NCBI GenBank assembly: GCA_004298115.1
Contig: SCRJ01000172.1
Coordinates: forward strand, 1 to 55,357
Direction: 5' to 3'
Length of the DNA stretch: 55,357 nt
From: Acidobacteriota bacterium
Lineage (GTDB): Bacteria; Acidobacteriota; Thermoanaerobaculia; Thermoanaerobaculales; Thermoanaerobaculaceae
Part shown: positions 16,184 through 24,824 of the stretch, one piece after another
How the letters are laid out: each line of letters begins with the position of its first letter
Numbering within the stretch: the stretch's first letter is position 1
Notes under the pieces: generated by a model
What the model was told of the DNA's origin: nothing
The model's database searches: none
The model's input: only the letters and a program-made list of their open reading frames with translations
Made by a program: the position numbers and the translations under genes

Positions 16184-16879
16184 TCAGCCGCGGCCGCCGC
16201 CCGGCCGCCCGCCCTGGCCACCGGGCCGCGTCGCGGGCGCCCTGGGCCCCGACGGCGGCTCGCCGACGCGCGACCCCGGTCCGCTGCCCGGCTGGTCGAG
16301 GCCGCCGCGCCAGCTATCCTCGCCGACGCCGCGCGGGAGGGGCGCCCGCTCCGGCGGCGTCCGCGGCCCGAAGCGGCAGAGCTCGCCGGCCGCGACCGCG
16401 GTCACCGGGAAGCCGGGCGTCGTCGGCCGCACCTCGACGGTGCCCTCGAAGACCGCGACGGTCGCGCGTCCATCGCCGGCCACCTCGACGCCGTACCGCG
16501 TCCCGCGCACCGCCAAGAGCGCGCCGGGGGTCGCGACCAGGCGGTCGTGCCGGCCGGTGAGCGCGTCGAAAACCGCCTTGAGGCGGCCGTGTTCGAGCAC
16601 CAGCAGCACGCCCGGCTGCGGGCCGCCGAGGCGGGCGCGGGTCGAGGGGAGGATCTCGAAGCGGGCCGCCTGCGCCGCGGCCTCGACGACCGTGCGGCCC
16701 CGCCACCCCGTGCGCACCTCGTCGCCGGCGACCCCTGATTCGCCGGCTGCGACCTTCCGCTCGATCGCCTCGTGGCGCAGGTGCACGCTGCTCTTGACCT
16801 CGGTGAAACGGTACTCGAGCGGGGCGCTACCCGGCGCCACCGCGAGCGCCACGGTCACGATCGCAGTGATGGCTTTCAT
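16184..16879 (-). CDS. FecR-domain periplasmic protein
   Basis: 231 aa. Signal peptide (MKAITAIVTVALAVAPGSA) followed by a FecR domain: GDEVRTGWRGRTVVEAA, RFEILPSTRARL, LEHGRLKAVFDA, ATPGALLAVRGTRYGVEVAGDG, TVAVFEGTVEVR. The C-terminal 55 residues are a low-complexity Pro/Gly/Arg tail. In this arrangement (free FecR protein, no sigma factor) it probably acts as an envelope sensor or structural protein rather than a TonB-linked anti-sigma. It ends the set HK-response regulator-fecR, 17 nt after the regulator, so it is likely co-transcribed and possibly part of the same signalling unit. Confidence 0.85.
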   Translation of the reverse strand: MKAITAIVTVALAVAPGSAPLEYRFTEVKSSVHLRHEAIERKVAAGESGVAGDEVRTGWRGRTVVEAAAQAARFEILPSTRARLGGPQPGVLLVLEHGRLKAVFDALTGRHDRLVATPGALLAVRGTRYGVEVAGDGRATVAVFEGTVEVRPTTPGFPVTAVAAGELCRFGPRTPPERAPLPRGVGEDSWRGGLDQPGSGPGSRVGEPPSGPRAPATRPGGQGGRPGGGRG

Positions 16880-16896
16880 GAATCGTTCCCTCGTCC

Positions 16897-18258
16897 TCAG
16901 TCTAGATCAACCTCGACGCCCAGGCGCCGGAGCTTCCGCGTCAAGGTCTTGCGCTCGATGCCGAGGATGCGGGCGGCCGCGCTCTTGTTCCCCCCGGTCG
17001 CCGACAGGACGCTCACGAGGTGCCTCCGCTCGGCCTCCTCGAGGCTCGCGAGCGGCGCGCCGGCCGTGGCGGGGGCGACCGGACCGGGCGCCGTCCGCGG
17101 CGCGGCGCCGCTCGTCGCGAGCGCCTGCCGTACGGCGGCGGCGTCGGCGAGGCTGCGGGCGTCGATCAGGACTCGGCGCACGACCTGCTCGAGCTCGCGC
17201 ACGTTTCCGGGCCAGGCGTACTCGGCGAGCGCCGCGAGGGTCTGGGCGGTCGCGGCCGGCGTCGGGGCGATGCCGAGCTCGCGTTCGGCTCGCCCCTGGA
17301 AGTGGGCGACCAGGGCGGGCAGGTCGGCGAGCCGTTCGCGCAGCGGCGGCAGGCGGATCTCGTAGGCGGCGAGGCGGAAGTAGAGGTCCTGGCGGAAGCC
17401 GCCGGCGGCGACGAGCGCCGCGAGGTCGCGATGCGTCGCCGCGAGCACGCGCACGTCGACGTGCTCGCCGGCGTCCGCGCCCAGAGGCCTGACCACACCG
17501 TCCTGGAGGAAGCGGAGCAGCTTCACCTGGAACGCGGCCGACACGTCCCCGATCTCGTCGAGGAACACCGTGCCGCCGGCCGCCTGCGCGAGCGCCCCGC
17601 GCCGGTCGCGGTGGGCGTCGGTGAACGCGCCCTTGCGGTGGCCGAACAGCTCGCTCTCGAGCAACGTGTCCGGGATCGCGCCGGAGTTCACCGGCACGAA
17701 CGGGCTCGACGGCTCGGTGCCGAAGCGGTGCAGCGCCCTCGCCACCAGCTCCTTGCCGGTCCCGGTTTCGCCGAGGATCAGGACCGGCACGTGCAGCCGG
17801 GCGACGCGGACGATCGCCTTGTAGACCTCGACGATGGCGGGGTGCGAACCGACGATCATCGTCTCGGGCCCGGGTTCGCGCGCCGGCCCGGGGGCCGCCG
17901 GCGGCGACAGCGCGGCGGCCACGCGCTCGAGCAGGACCTTGACGTCGAACGGCTTGGCGAGGTAGTCGAAGGCTCCGAAGCGGCTCGCCAGCGCGGCCGT
18001 CTCGACCGTGCCGCGGGCGGTGATGAGGATGAGCCGCGGCGGCGACGGCCGGCGCTGCAGCTCGGCGAGGAGGTCCAGACCGGTCCCGCCGGGCATGTAG
18101 ATGTCGCAGACGACGAGGTCCGCAGGGTCGCGCGCCAGGGCCTCGCCGGCGGCGGCGACGTCCCCGGCGAGGGCCACGACATGGCCGGCCGTCCGCAGCG
18201 CGAGGGCGACCATCTCACGGATGCCGCGGTCGTCATCGACGACGAGGATCTTCGCCAA
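16897..18258 (-). CDS. Sigma-54-dependent response regulator (NtrC family)
   Basis: 453 aa. Receiver domain 1-120 with the acidic pocket VVDDD, phospho-acceptor Asp52, Lys102. AAA+ domain about 135-370: Walker A GETGTGKE (163-170), sigma-54 contact loop GAFTDA (210-215, Asp where GAFTGA is usual), Walker B GGTVFLDEIGD (228-238), sensor region FRQDLYFRL. C-terminal Fis-type helix-turn-helix (GGNKSAAARILGIERKTLTRKL) near 420-445. It activates transcription by RNA polymerase with sigma-54 after phosphorylation. The cognate kinase lies 10 nt upstream. Possible targets are the two TGGCAY-N5-ATGC promoters at 24.5 and 25.5 kb. The GAFTDA variant occurs naturally in some activators and does not by itself mean loss of function. 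Confidence 0.95.
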   Translation of the reverse strand: MAKILVVDDDRGIREMVALALRTAGHVVALAGDVAAAGEALARDPADLVVCDIYMPGGTGLDLLAELQRRPSPPRLILITARGTVETAALASRFGAFDYLAKPFDVKVLLERVAAALSPPAAPGPAREPGPETMIVGSHPAIVEVYKAIVRVARLHVPVLILGETGTGKELVARALHRFGTEPSSPFVPVNSGAIPDTLLESELFGHRKGAFTDAHRDRRGALAQAAGGTVFLDEIGDVSAAFQVKLLRFLQDGVVRPLGADAGEHVDVRVLAATHRDLAALVAAGGFRQDLYFRLAAYEIRLPPLRERLADLPALVAHFQGRAERELGIAPTPAATAQTLAALAEYAWPGNVRELEQVVRRVLIDARSLADAAAVRQALATSGAAPRTAPGPVAPATAGAPLASLEEAERRHLVSVLSATGGNKSAAARILGIERKTLTRKLRRLGVEVDLD

Positions 18259-18268
18259 CGCTGGCCTC

Positions 18269-20104
18269 CTACCGCCCGGCCGGTATCGCGAGCCGGAACA
18301 CGCTGCCGCCGCCGTCCGGGCTCGCCACGGTCACGCGGCCCCCATGCCACGTTAGCACCTCGCGGACGAGGGCGAGGCCGAGCCCGAGCCCTTCGCGGCC
18401 CTGCGCCGCCGCCCCACGCGCGAAGCGGCGGAAGATCACCTCCTGCTCCTCGCGCGGGACGCCGCACCCGTGATCGCGGACCTCGACGATCACGTCGGGT
18501 GCCGCGGCGAACGCGCGCACCTCGACCGGCGCCTGGGCGGGCGAGAACTTGAACGCGTTGCCGAGCAGGTTGTCGAGCGCCCGCTCGAGCAAGCCGGCGT
18601 CGCCGCGTACGCGCAGGCCGGGCGCGACGTCGGTGCGGACCGTGCGCCCGTGCCCGCGGCCGAGCACCTCGGCGCGGCCACACACCAGCGCGGAGAGGTC
18701 CACGTCGGTCACGGCGCCGGAGAACGGGCGGCGCGACAGCCGCTCGAGCTCGGTGAGGCGCTCGATCATGGTCTGCAGCCGATCGGTCTCGGCGACGAGG
18801 AGTTCGCTCGCGCGGCGGTGCTCGTCGGGCGAGAGGTCGAGGTCGCGCAGCATCTGGCCGAGCCCGCGCACCGAGGTCAGCGGCGTTTTCAGCTCGTGCG
18901 CCATCACCCGCCGCGCGTCCTCCTCGGCGACGCGGCGGCGGGCCGCGGCCGTGGCGAGCTCCTCGACGATGCCCAGACGGCCCTCCAGCGAGCCGCGGCC
19001 GGAGGGCACGTCTCCGCCGCCGGCGGCCGCGAGCACGGCGCCCGTCGTGCCGGCGCTGCGCCAGGCCACGAGGCCGTTCCTGGCCTCCATGCCGACGACG
19101 AGCAGCAAGGCGAGGGCGGCGAGGGTGGCGGTCGGCAGGACGACATCCGCCAGGCGGAGGAGGAGGAAGCCGACCACGAGCGGAACGGCGAGGAGCAGGA
19201 GGTCGCCGGCAAGCCGCCGCCCGCCGCCGAGACGCGAGACCGCGCCGGCCGCCAGCCCGAGCGCCAGCGCCGCGACGCCCGCAAGCAGGGGCGAGATCGG
19301 ATGGAGGAGGTCGCCGCCGGCGATCGCCTCCGTGACGGCCGCCTGGACGAGGACGCCGGGGTCGGGGATGGGGCCGCGCGTCACCGGCGTGACGACGCGG
19401 TCGCCGAGACCGGCGGCGGTCAGGCCCACGAACACGATGCGCCCCCGCAGAGCGCCGCCCCCCTGACCGCGCAGTAGGCGAGCGGCGCTCACCGCCGGCA
19501 CCGACTGGGGCGCCGCGCGGAACCCGGGTTGCACCACCTGCGCCACCGGGATCGCCGACGCCGGGGACGCCAGCGCCGCCGCAACGAACGCCACCGCCGG
19601 AATGGCGGCGCCTGCCGCCTGCTTGGTCGAGACGAGGCGGCGGAGCACGCCGTCGTGGTCGAGCTCGAACATCCCGTGGCCGAGCCGCGCGGCGTCGCCA
19701 AGCGGCGGGACCGGCGCGAGCCAGCGCGCGGCGCGGTTGTCGAGCGTGGCGACGAGCACGGTGGGGAGCGACCTCATCGCCCGGGCAAGGGCGGGGTCGT
19801 CGGCGCGGGCGTCGAGCAGGAGGATGTCCAGCACGACGCCGCGGGCGCCGGCGTCGCGCACCGCGCGGACGAGATCGGCGAGGCGCGCTCGCGACCAGGG
19901 CCACGGTCCCTCCGCCGCCAGGGAGGCCTCGTCCACGACGACCGCCGCGACCAGCGTGGGCGCGCGGCGCGGCAGCGTGCGCTCCATCGCGTCGCGCAAC
20001 GGCAACTCGAGGCCGCGCAGCGCGTCGGTCGCCGTCGCCGCCACGACCGCAAGCGCGACCGCGACCGCCAGGCTGGCCCAGCGCGGCGTCGGCAGAGCCT
20101 TCAT
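18269..20104 (-). CDS. CHASE2-domain sensor histidine kinase
   Basis: 611 aa. First membrane segment near residues 10-28; a periplasmic CHASE2 domain follows (VVVDEASLAAEGPWPWSRARLA, GARGVVLDILL, GRIVFVGLTAAGLGDRVVTP, DPGVLVQAAVTEAI); then about three membrane helices (about 270-345); then the kinase core with HisKA AHELKTPLTSVRG (His near 403), N box NLLGNAFKF, G1 DHGCGVP, G2 GLGLGLALV. All catalytic motifs are intact. Partner of the NtrC-type regulator immediately downstream and of FecR. The signal is unknown. The ATG lacks a Shine-Dalgarno; TACACT ends 6 nt before it, predicting a leaderless message. Confidence 0.93.
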   Translation of the reverse strand: MKALPTPRWASLAVAVALAVVAATATDALRGLELPLRDAMERTLPRRAPTLVAAVVVDEASLAAEGPWPWSRARLADLVRAVRDAGARGVVLDILLLDARADDPALARAMRSLPTVLVATLDNRAARWLAPVPPLGDAARLGHGMFELDHDGVLRRLVSTKQAAGAAIPAVAFVAAALASPASAIPVAQVVQPGFRAAPQSVPAVSAARLLRGQGGGALRGRIVFVGLTAAGLGDRVVTPVTRGPIPDPGVLVQAAVTEAIAGGDLLHPISPLLAGVAALALGLAAGAVSRLGGGRRLAGDLLLLAVPLVVGFLLLRLADVVLPTATLAALALLLVVGMEARNGLVAWRSAGTTGAVLAAAGGGDVPSGRGSLEGRLGIVEELATAAARRRVAEEDARRVMAHELKTPLTSVRGLGQMLRDLDLSPDEHRRASELLVAETDRLQTMIERLTELERLSRRPFSGAVTDVDLSALVCGRAEVLGRGHGRTVRTDVAPGLRVRGDAGLLERALDNLLGNAFKFSPAQAPVEVRAFAAAPDVIVEVRDHGCGVPREEQEVIFRRFARGAAAQGREGLGLGLALVREVLTWHGGRVTVASPDGGGSVFRLAIPAGR

Positions 20105-20110
20105 GGCCCC

Positions 20111-20116
20111 AGTGTA
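20111..20116 (-). promoter_or_regulatory. -10-like TACACT 6 nt before the CHASE2 kinase ATG
   Basis: TACACT on the minus strand (20116-20111) places +1 on the A of the ATG at 20104. No convincing -35. Same geometry as the HD, nadC, hflX and GT-C-like genes. Confidence 0.4.
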
Positions 20117-20200
20117 GTGGCTCGTGCGGGCGTCGGGCCGCGCCCGGCCTCGCCGGCACGACCGACGCCACGCGTGGGGCCGGATGCCTGCCGGACGGCG

Positions 20201-22168
20201 TCAGGGCCGGACGACGAGCGGCAGCTCGACGAAGCTCGTCTCACCGGGGGCGTGGTAGATCCGCTGGACCGCCTTTCGGTAATCATCGGGTTTGGCCCAG
20301 AAGATGTTGGGCACGAACGTCTGCGGGTTGCGGTCGTAGAGCGGGAACCAGCTCGACTGCACCTGCACCATGATCCGGTGGCCGGGGAGGAAGACGTGGT
20401 TCGCGGTGGGCAGGGCGAAGCGGTAGAGCAGAGGCACGCCCGCGGCGATCGGCGCCGGCTTCTCCAGGCTCTCGCGGTAGCGCCCGCGGACGATGTCGGC
20501 CGAGACCATGAGCTGATAGCCGCCCATCGCCGGCTGCTCCGCGACCTCGTCGGGGTAGACGTCGATCAGCTTGACCACCCAGTCGGAGTCGGTGCCGCCG
20601 GTCGAGGCCACGAGGTTGGCGACCGGCTGGCCGGCGATCTTCACGGGTTCCTGGAGGACGTCGGAGACGAACACGAGCACGTCGGTCCGGCCGGACGCCT
20701 CCCGCTGGTCGGTCACCAGCCAGTCCGCCCACGTGCCGCCGCTCGCCCGCACCGGCCGCGGGATGAACGGCACGGGCTTGGCGGGGTCGGAGACGTACTC
20801 GTCGAACGGCGCCCCGCCGGGTTTCGGCGCCGCGAACCCGAGCCCGCCTCCGGCCGCCAGGTAGAGCGGCGTCGGCTTGATCGAGCACCCGGCCGCGCAG
20901 CCGGCCGGCCACGCCGGCAGCCGCCGCCACACGTCGGTCCCGGTCTCGTACGCCTCGACCGGCGCCACGTTCGCGGCCGGCGCGCCGTCCTTGAGGTTGT
21001 GGTCGAGGAACGGCCGCAGGATGTGCTGCCGGAAGTAGAGCGCCGTGTCGCTCCCGAACCGCAGCGGCCCCAGGGTGCTGCCGTCGTGAATTTCCTGGCC
21101 GTGGTGCCACGGGCCGAGGACGAGGAACACCTTGTCGTGGCCGGCGTCCTTCGCCGCGAGCGCCCGGTAGACTGCCATTGCGCCGTAGATGTCCTCCTGG
21201 TCCCACAGGCTGTCCACGAGCATCACCGGGACATCGAGCGGCTGCGCCGCCAGGACGCGGTCCATCGCCTGATCGCGCCAGAACGCGTCGTAACTCGGGT
21301 GCTCGAGCAGCTTGCGCCAAAAGCCGACCTGCTCGAGCCCGCGCTGGCGCCCGAGCTCGCCCGCGGATCCGGCCCGCATGAAGGTGTCGTAGTCGTCGTA
21401 GCACCCCGTCCACCACTCGGTCTTCGAGTCGCGTGTCGCTTCCTGGCCGTAGATGTAGGGCAGGTTCTGCTGGCGGAACGCGCCGTTGTGGAACCAATCG
21501 TCGCCCATCCAGCCGTCGACCATCGGGTTCATCGGCACCGCCACCTTGAGCGCGGGGTGCGGGCCGACGAGTGCGGTCAGCGCCAGGAACCCGTCGTACG
21601 AGATGCCCAGGATGCCGACGCGGCCGTTGCTCTCCGGGACGTTCTTGACCAGCCAGTCGATGGTGTCCCACGTGTCCGTGGCCTCGTCGACCGGCGTCGG
21701 GTTCTGCGGGCCGCGCGTCGGCCGGTTCATCACGTAATCACCCTCGGAGCCGTACTTGCCCCTGATGTCCTGCACGACGCGGATGTACCCGCCCTCGACG
21801 ATCACGTCGGTGGCGTTGTCGTAGCCGGCCAGGGTGGGGCCGAGGTGCGGGCTCTGCGCGCGCGTGGTCATCGCCGTGGCGTCGTACGGCGTGCGGGTGA
21901 GGAGCATCGGCGCGCGCGCGGCCCCCTTCGGCACCAGGATGACGGTGTGCAGCCGGACCCCGTCGCGCATCGGGATCATCACGTCGCGCCGGGCGTAGTC
22001 GAAGGTGTCGGTGACCGGCGTGAAGCCCGCGGGGATCTCGCTCGGCAGCTCGGGGTAGGTCGCCGGCGTCGGCGGGCCGGGCTGAGCCGCCGCCATCCCC
22101 GCGAGCAACGTCGCGCCGAGGACGGAGCCGATCGCCATCATCCGGCGGGTACGTTCGATCCGCGTCAT
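20201..22168 (-). CDS. CocE/NonD family hydrolase (alpha-amino-acid ester hydrolase-like)
   Basis: 655 aa secreted serine hydrolase. Signal peptide to about residue 28 (..LLAGMAAAQ). Alpha/beta-hydrolase core with DVMIPMRDGVRLHT, oxyanion Tyr region TRTPYDA, nucleophile elbow GISYDGF (Ser190), Asp in LVDSLWDQEDIYG, His in LGPWHHGQE; C-terminal jelly-roll (PGHRIMVQVQSSWFPLYDRNPQT) typical of X-Pro dipeptidyl-peptidase/CocE proteins. The elbow GxSYxG and the strings DIRGKYGSEGDY and WWTG resemble alpha-amino-acid ester hydrolases and glutaryl-acylases more than cocaine esterase. Substrate is likely an amino-acid ester or small peptide in the periplasm. Good GGGAGGG ribosome site before the ATG. 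Confidence 0.9.
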   Translation of the reverse strand: MTRIERTRRMMAIGSVLGATLLAGMAAAQPGPPTPATYPELPSEIPAGFTPVTDTFDYARRDVMIPMRDGVRLHTVILVPKGAARAPMLLTRTPYDATAMTTRAQSPHLGPTLAGYDNATDVIVEGGYIRVVQDIRGKYGSEGDYVMNRPTRGPQNPTPVDEATDTWDTIDWLVKNVPESNGRVGILGISYDGFLALTALVGPHPALKVAVPMNPMVDGWMGDDWFHNGAFRQQNLPYIYGQEATRDSKTEWWTGCYDDYDTFMRAGSAGELGRQRGLEQVGFWRKLLEHPSYDAFWRDQAMDRVLAAQPLDVPVMLVDSLWDQEDIYGAMAVYRALAAKDAGHDKVFLVLGPWHHGQEIHDGSTLGPLRFGSDTALYFRQHILRPFLDHNLKDGAPAANVAPVEAYETGTDVWRRLPAWPAGCAAGCSIKPTPLYLAAGGGLGFAAPKPGGAPFDEYVSDPAKPVPFIPRPVRASGGTWADWLVTDQREASGRTDVLVFVSDVLQEPVKIAGQPVANLVASTGGTDSDWVVKLIDVYPDEVAEQPAMGGYQLMVSADIVRGRYRESLEKPAPIAAGVPLLYRFALPTANHVFLPGHRIMVQVQSSWFPLYDRNPQTFVPNIFWAKPDDYRKAVQRIYHAPGETSFVELPLVVRP

Positions 22169-22274
22169 GGGTTCCCTCCCGGGCGGGACAAAGGCCTGGC
22201 GGCCCCTTTCCGCGGCGCCGATGATACCGCCGGGGGCGGGCGTGATGCGCGGCGGAGCGGTTCCGGCGCTTCGA

Positions 22275-22622
22275 TCATTCCTTCTCGGACGGGTCGTTGA
22301 ACAGGACGGTCAGCTTGATGCTGCCGTGGCCGAACTGCGGGAACAACGGCGTGCGCGGGTCGCCGGGGTCCAGGTTCGACGCGGTGTCGTCCGGAGGGAA
22401 GAGGACCAGAGACCTCAGGAAGGCGAGGACGGCGGCCCGCTTCTCGTCGCCGAGCGCGGCGAAGGCGTCGCGCGACTCTTGCGCCTCGCCGCCGTGGCGC
22501 AGGATGACGTCGGTGAGGGTGACGCTGCGCCCATCGTGCCCGTAGGCGACCCTGCGGCCCACGCCCCAAAGCGCGCGGCGCGTCGGGCGCGGGGGCGAAC
22601 CCTCATCGCGGAGGCCGTCGGA
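22275..22622 (-). pseudogene. C-terminal remnant of a di-haem (DUF1111) thiol oxidoreductase
   Basis: The minus-strand frame ending at 22275 reads as the last ~115 residues of the di-haem oxidoreductase/putative peroxidase family: ALWGVGRRVAYGHDGRS, LTDVILRHGGEAQESRD, AAVLAFLRSLVLFPPDD, FPQFGHGSIKLTVLF. Full members are about 450-600 aa with CxxCH haem sites; none is present here because the upstream part is replaced by the O-methyltransferase gene, whose stop is at 22625. No ATG exists in the fragment (a GTG at 22562 could start 95 aa). Best read as a decayed gene end left by deletion or insertion. Confidence 0.75.
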
Positions 22623-22624
22623 GC

Positions 22625-23617
22625 CTAGACCGGCGTGAACGCCTCGACCAGGCCGGTCATCCGCTCGTCCGCCTGTAGGAGGCGGATGGCCGTGAAGCCC
22701 GCCGACTCCAGGTCGCCGCGAATTTCCGCGAACGAGTACGTGCCGCCGCCCTGCGTGCCCACCAGCATGTTGACGGCGAAGATCGCGCCGCGGGCGGGCC
22801 GTGTGTGATCCGGGCTCATCACGTGGTCGCGGATGACCAGGCGGCCGCCCGGCGCCAGCGCCCGGCGGATCTTGCGGAAGAGCTCGACGTTCTGCTCCGG
22901 GCCGTTCTGATGGATGATCGCGGAGAGGAGGGCGAGGTCGTGGCCGCGGGGCAACTCGTCCCGGTAGAAATCGCCGGCAACGAAGGCCACGCGGTCGATC
23001 ACGCCGGTCGATCCCAGCCGCCGGCGCGCGATCTCGACGACCGGGGGCAGGTCGAACAACGTGGCCCGCATCGCGGGACAGGCCTCGAGGAACGCTTGCG
23101 TGTAGGTGCCCGAGGCGCCGCCGACGTCCAGCAGTCTGGCGGCATCGCCCGGCCCGACCGCCGCCACGACCTCGGCGGCCATCCGCGCGCCGACGGTGTG
23201 CATCGCGCCGATGAACGCCTCCCTGTCCCTCTCGCGCCGCTCCGGCTCGGGAGGCTGCACCGGCGTGCCATGCCGGACCACGTCCGTGAGCGCGGACCAG
23301 CGCCGCCACAGGGCGGCGGAGTGCGCCAGCATCGGCACCGCCGAGGCCGGCGACTCCCGCGACAGGACCGCGGCGGCGCCGGGAGGGCAGGAGAACGAGC
23401 CGTCGTCCTTCGCCAGCAGGCCGATGGCGGCGAGGGCGTCGAGGAGGGTGGTCGTGCCGCGGACGTCGGTCCCGAGCGCGGCGGCAACCTCGCCGGCGGT
23501 CATCGTTCGGCCCGCCAACGCCGTGAAGACGTCGAGATCCACAGCCGTGAGGAGCACTCGTGACTCCATGAATGCCCGGGCAAGATCGAGGATCGCATCG
23601 GGCGTCGTCGCTGGCAT
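22625..23617 (-). CDS. SAM-dependent O-methyltransferase (HIOMT/CrtF-like)
   Basis: 330 aa, class I methyltransferase of the acetylserotonin/hydroxyneurosporene O-methyltransferase type. N-terminal winged-helix dimerisation domain (about 10-90, FTALAGRTMTAGEVAAALGTD), SAM motif LLDVGGASGTY near 165, acidic residue in FDLPPVV, post-motif VAGDFYRDELP, catalytic-region LLSAIIHQNGPEQN in which His precedes Gln where plant enzymes have HDW, and C-terminal RDHVMSPD. Probably methylates a hydroxyl on a small aromatic or terpenoid. GGAGGGGGG precedes the ATG; a TAGAAT lies at 23662-23657. Stand-alone; upstream part of the region that truncated the DUF1111 gene. Confidence 0.85.
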   Translation of the reverse strand: MPATTPDAILDLARAFMESRVLLTAVDLDVFTALAGRTMTAGEVAAALGTDVRGTTTLLDALAAIGLLAKDDGSFSCPPGAAAVLSRESPASAVPMLAHSAALWRRWSALTDVVRHGTPVQPPEPERRERDREAFIGAMHTVGARMAAEVVAAVGPGDAARLLDVGGASGTYTQAFLEACPAMRATLFDLPPVVEIARRRLGSTGVIDRVAFVAGDFYRDELPRGHDLALLSAIIHQNGPEQNVELFRKIRRALAPGGRLVIRDHVMSPDHTRPARGAIFAVNMLVGTQGGGTYSFAEIRGDLESAGFTAIRLLQADERMTGLVEAFTPV

Positions 23618-23797
23618 CTCGACCCCCCTCCAACCGTCATCCGACCCGCTCCCGGGATTCTAGTCCTCATCCTCTCGCGCGCCGAGCCGGCAACCCCTCC
23701 GGCCAGGACCGTCGTCGCGACCGGGCGGCGGCGCTCCCGCCCCCCCGCATTCGTCGCCTCGCCGGCCGGCTTCCCTTACCGCTCGGGCGACACACGA

Positions 23798-23829
23798 GGA
23801 CCGGAGGCCGCCGCCGGCGCCTCCGGTCC
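23798..23829 (-). terminator. Hairpin after tandem paralogue A
   Basis: Perfect 11-bp inverted repeat GGACCGGAGGC / GCCTCCGGTCC with a 10-nt loop, 21 nt after the stop of the gene at 23850-24434. There is no U-run, so it may act as a 3' stabilising or Rho-assisted element. Confidence 0.45.
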
Positions 23830-23849
23830 GGTCGTGGTGCAGGCGGAGG

Positions 23850-24434
23850 TCAGACCGTGAACGGGATGACGACCTCGTCCTTCGGCAGGCGGATCAGCAG
23901 CTCGTAGCGGCCCTTCTGGACGCCGTTGGGAAGATTGAAGTAGAGGCGTCCATAGGAGTTGTGGAACTGGTCGAGCCACGCCGAGTCCCAGACGATGCCG
24001 ATGCCGCGCGGCGCGAACAGGCGCAGGAAGCGAGGGCGCTGGGGTATGAGGTAGTCGAGCGGTTCTCTGGCCACGCGGGCCCGCATCAGGGTCGAGGCCA
24101 GCTCTGGGTAGTGCATCTCGAACTCGGCCTGGGTGGCGAGCGGAACGACGGAGCCGTCCGGCGTCCGCACCGCGATCGCGCTCCTCGGGATCTCGACCGG
24201 GTTGGAGGTGGCGGTCATCGCGGTGTCGAGCAGGAGCCATTTCCCCTCGGGGTTGTACCTGGCGAACCGATCCGAAACCACGACCTGAATCTGCGGGCCC
24301 TTGTACACGATCGCCGTTGCACCGACCTGCGTGAGCTGTACGGCCGGGCCCGCGTGCGCGACCGCCGCCGTGCCGACGAGCGTGCCGAACGCCGCGACCA
24401 CCACTCCCGTGCGGCGCAACCAATTGGTCTTCAT
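23850..24434 (-). CDS. Exported protein A of a tandem paralogous pair, unknown function
   Basis: 194 aa. Signal peptide MKTNWLRRTGVVVAAFGTL... ending VAHA-G. Start at 24434 chosen because the signal peptide begins there and AGGAAT precedes it. The mature domain is shared with protein B (24825-25406): IVYKGPQIQVVVSDRFARYNPEGKWLLLDT, IPRSAIAVRTPDGSVVPLA, YPELAS, FHNSYGRLYFNLPNGVQ, and an almost identical end KGRYELLIRLPK-EVVIPFTV. Predominantly beta; no catalytic motif recognised. Preceded by a sigma-54-like promoter 79 nt upstream and followed by a strong hairpin, so it is a single-gene unit. Function unknown; the repeated phrases about position-specific residues suggest a ligand-binding or envelope role. 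Confidence 0.82.
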   Translation of the reverse strand: MKTNWLRRTGVVVAAFGTLVGTAAVAHAGPAVQLTQVGATAIVYKGPQIQVVVSDRFARYNPEGKWLLLDTAMTATSNPVEIPRSAIAVRTPDGSVVPLATQAEFEMHYPELASTLMRARVAREPLDYLIPQRPRFLRLFAPRGIGIVWDSAWLDQFHNSYGRLYFNLPNGVQKGRYELLIRLPKDEVVIPFTV

Positions 24435-24512
24435 AGATTCCTCCCGCCGGGCCGGCCACCCGGCCTGCCCGGCTCCGGGCGACCTTGCCATCGCCGCCCG
24501 TGCAAGTTGCTC

Positions 24513-24527
24513 GCATAAAGCGTGCCA
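24513..24527 (-). promoter_or_regulatory. Sigma-54-type promoter of paralogue A
   Basis: Minus strand TGGCAC-GCTTT-ATGC: the -24 GG and -12 GC are spaced as in the consensus TGGCAC-N5-TTGC. Upstream it shares GAYTGAGTC with the site before paralogue B. The -12 element lies 79 nt before the start codon. Confidence 0.65.
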
Positions 24528-24770
24528 TTAAGACTCAGTCTAGGCGAGCTTCCCTGGCCGCAGTCGGGGTCCCCGACAGGATCCTGCTGTTGGGACGCGA
24601 GTTGCGGTAACGTCCAAGCCCGCCGTCACGATCGCGGCCTCAGGCCGTATCCTGTGCCGGTGCCAGGGGGCGTCCACCATTCAGGACGGGGTCGGACCGG
24701 GCGTTGCGGCCTGGCTGCTGTTGGGTGGGGGCTGGGGCGTCGGAGCCCTCGTCCCGCAGACCCGAAGCGC

Positions 24771-24803
24771 GGACGAAGAAACCGGTGGGCCGGCGCCTCC
24801 GGT
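24771..24803 (-). terminator. Intrinsic-type terminator after paralogue B
   Basis: Minus strand: stem ACCGGAGG / CCCACCGGT region with one mismatch and a GC loop, followed by TTTCTTCG. Located 22 nt after the stop of the gene at 24825. Confidence 0.5.
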
Positions 24804-24824
24804 AGCTTCCGGCACAGCACGAGG

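Larger units (their letters stand above)
24435..24824. other. 390-nt intergenic region between the paralogues
   Basis: Holds, from right to left in minus orientation, the terminator of paralogue B (24771-24803), a perfect palindrome GTCGGGG-T-CCCCGAC (24563-24577) that could be an activator site, and the sigma-54-like promoter of paralogue A (24513-24527). No coding signal seen. Confidence 0.6.
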
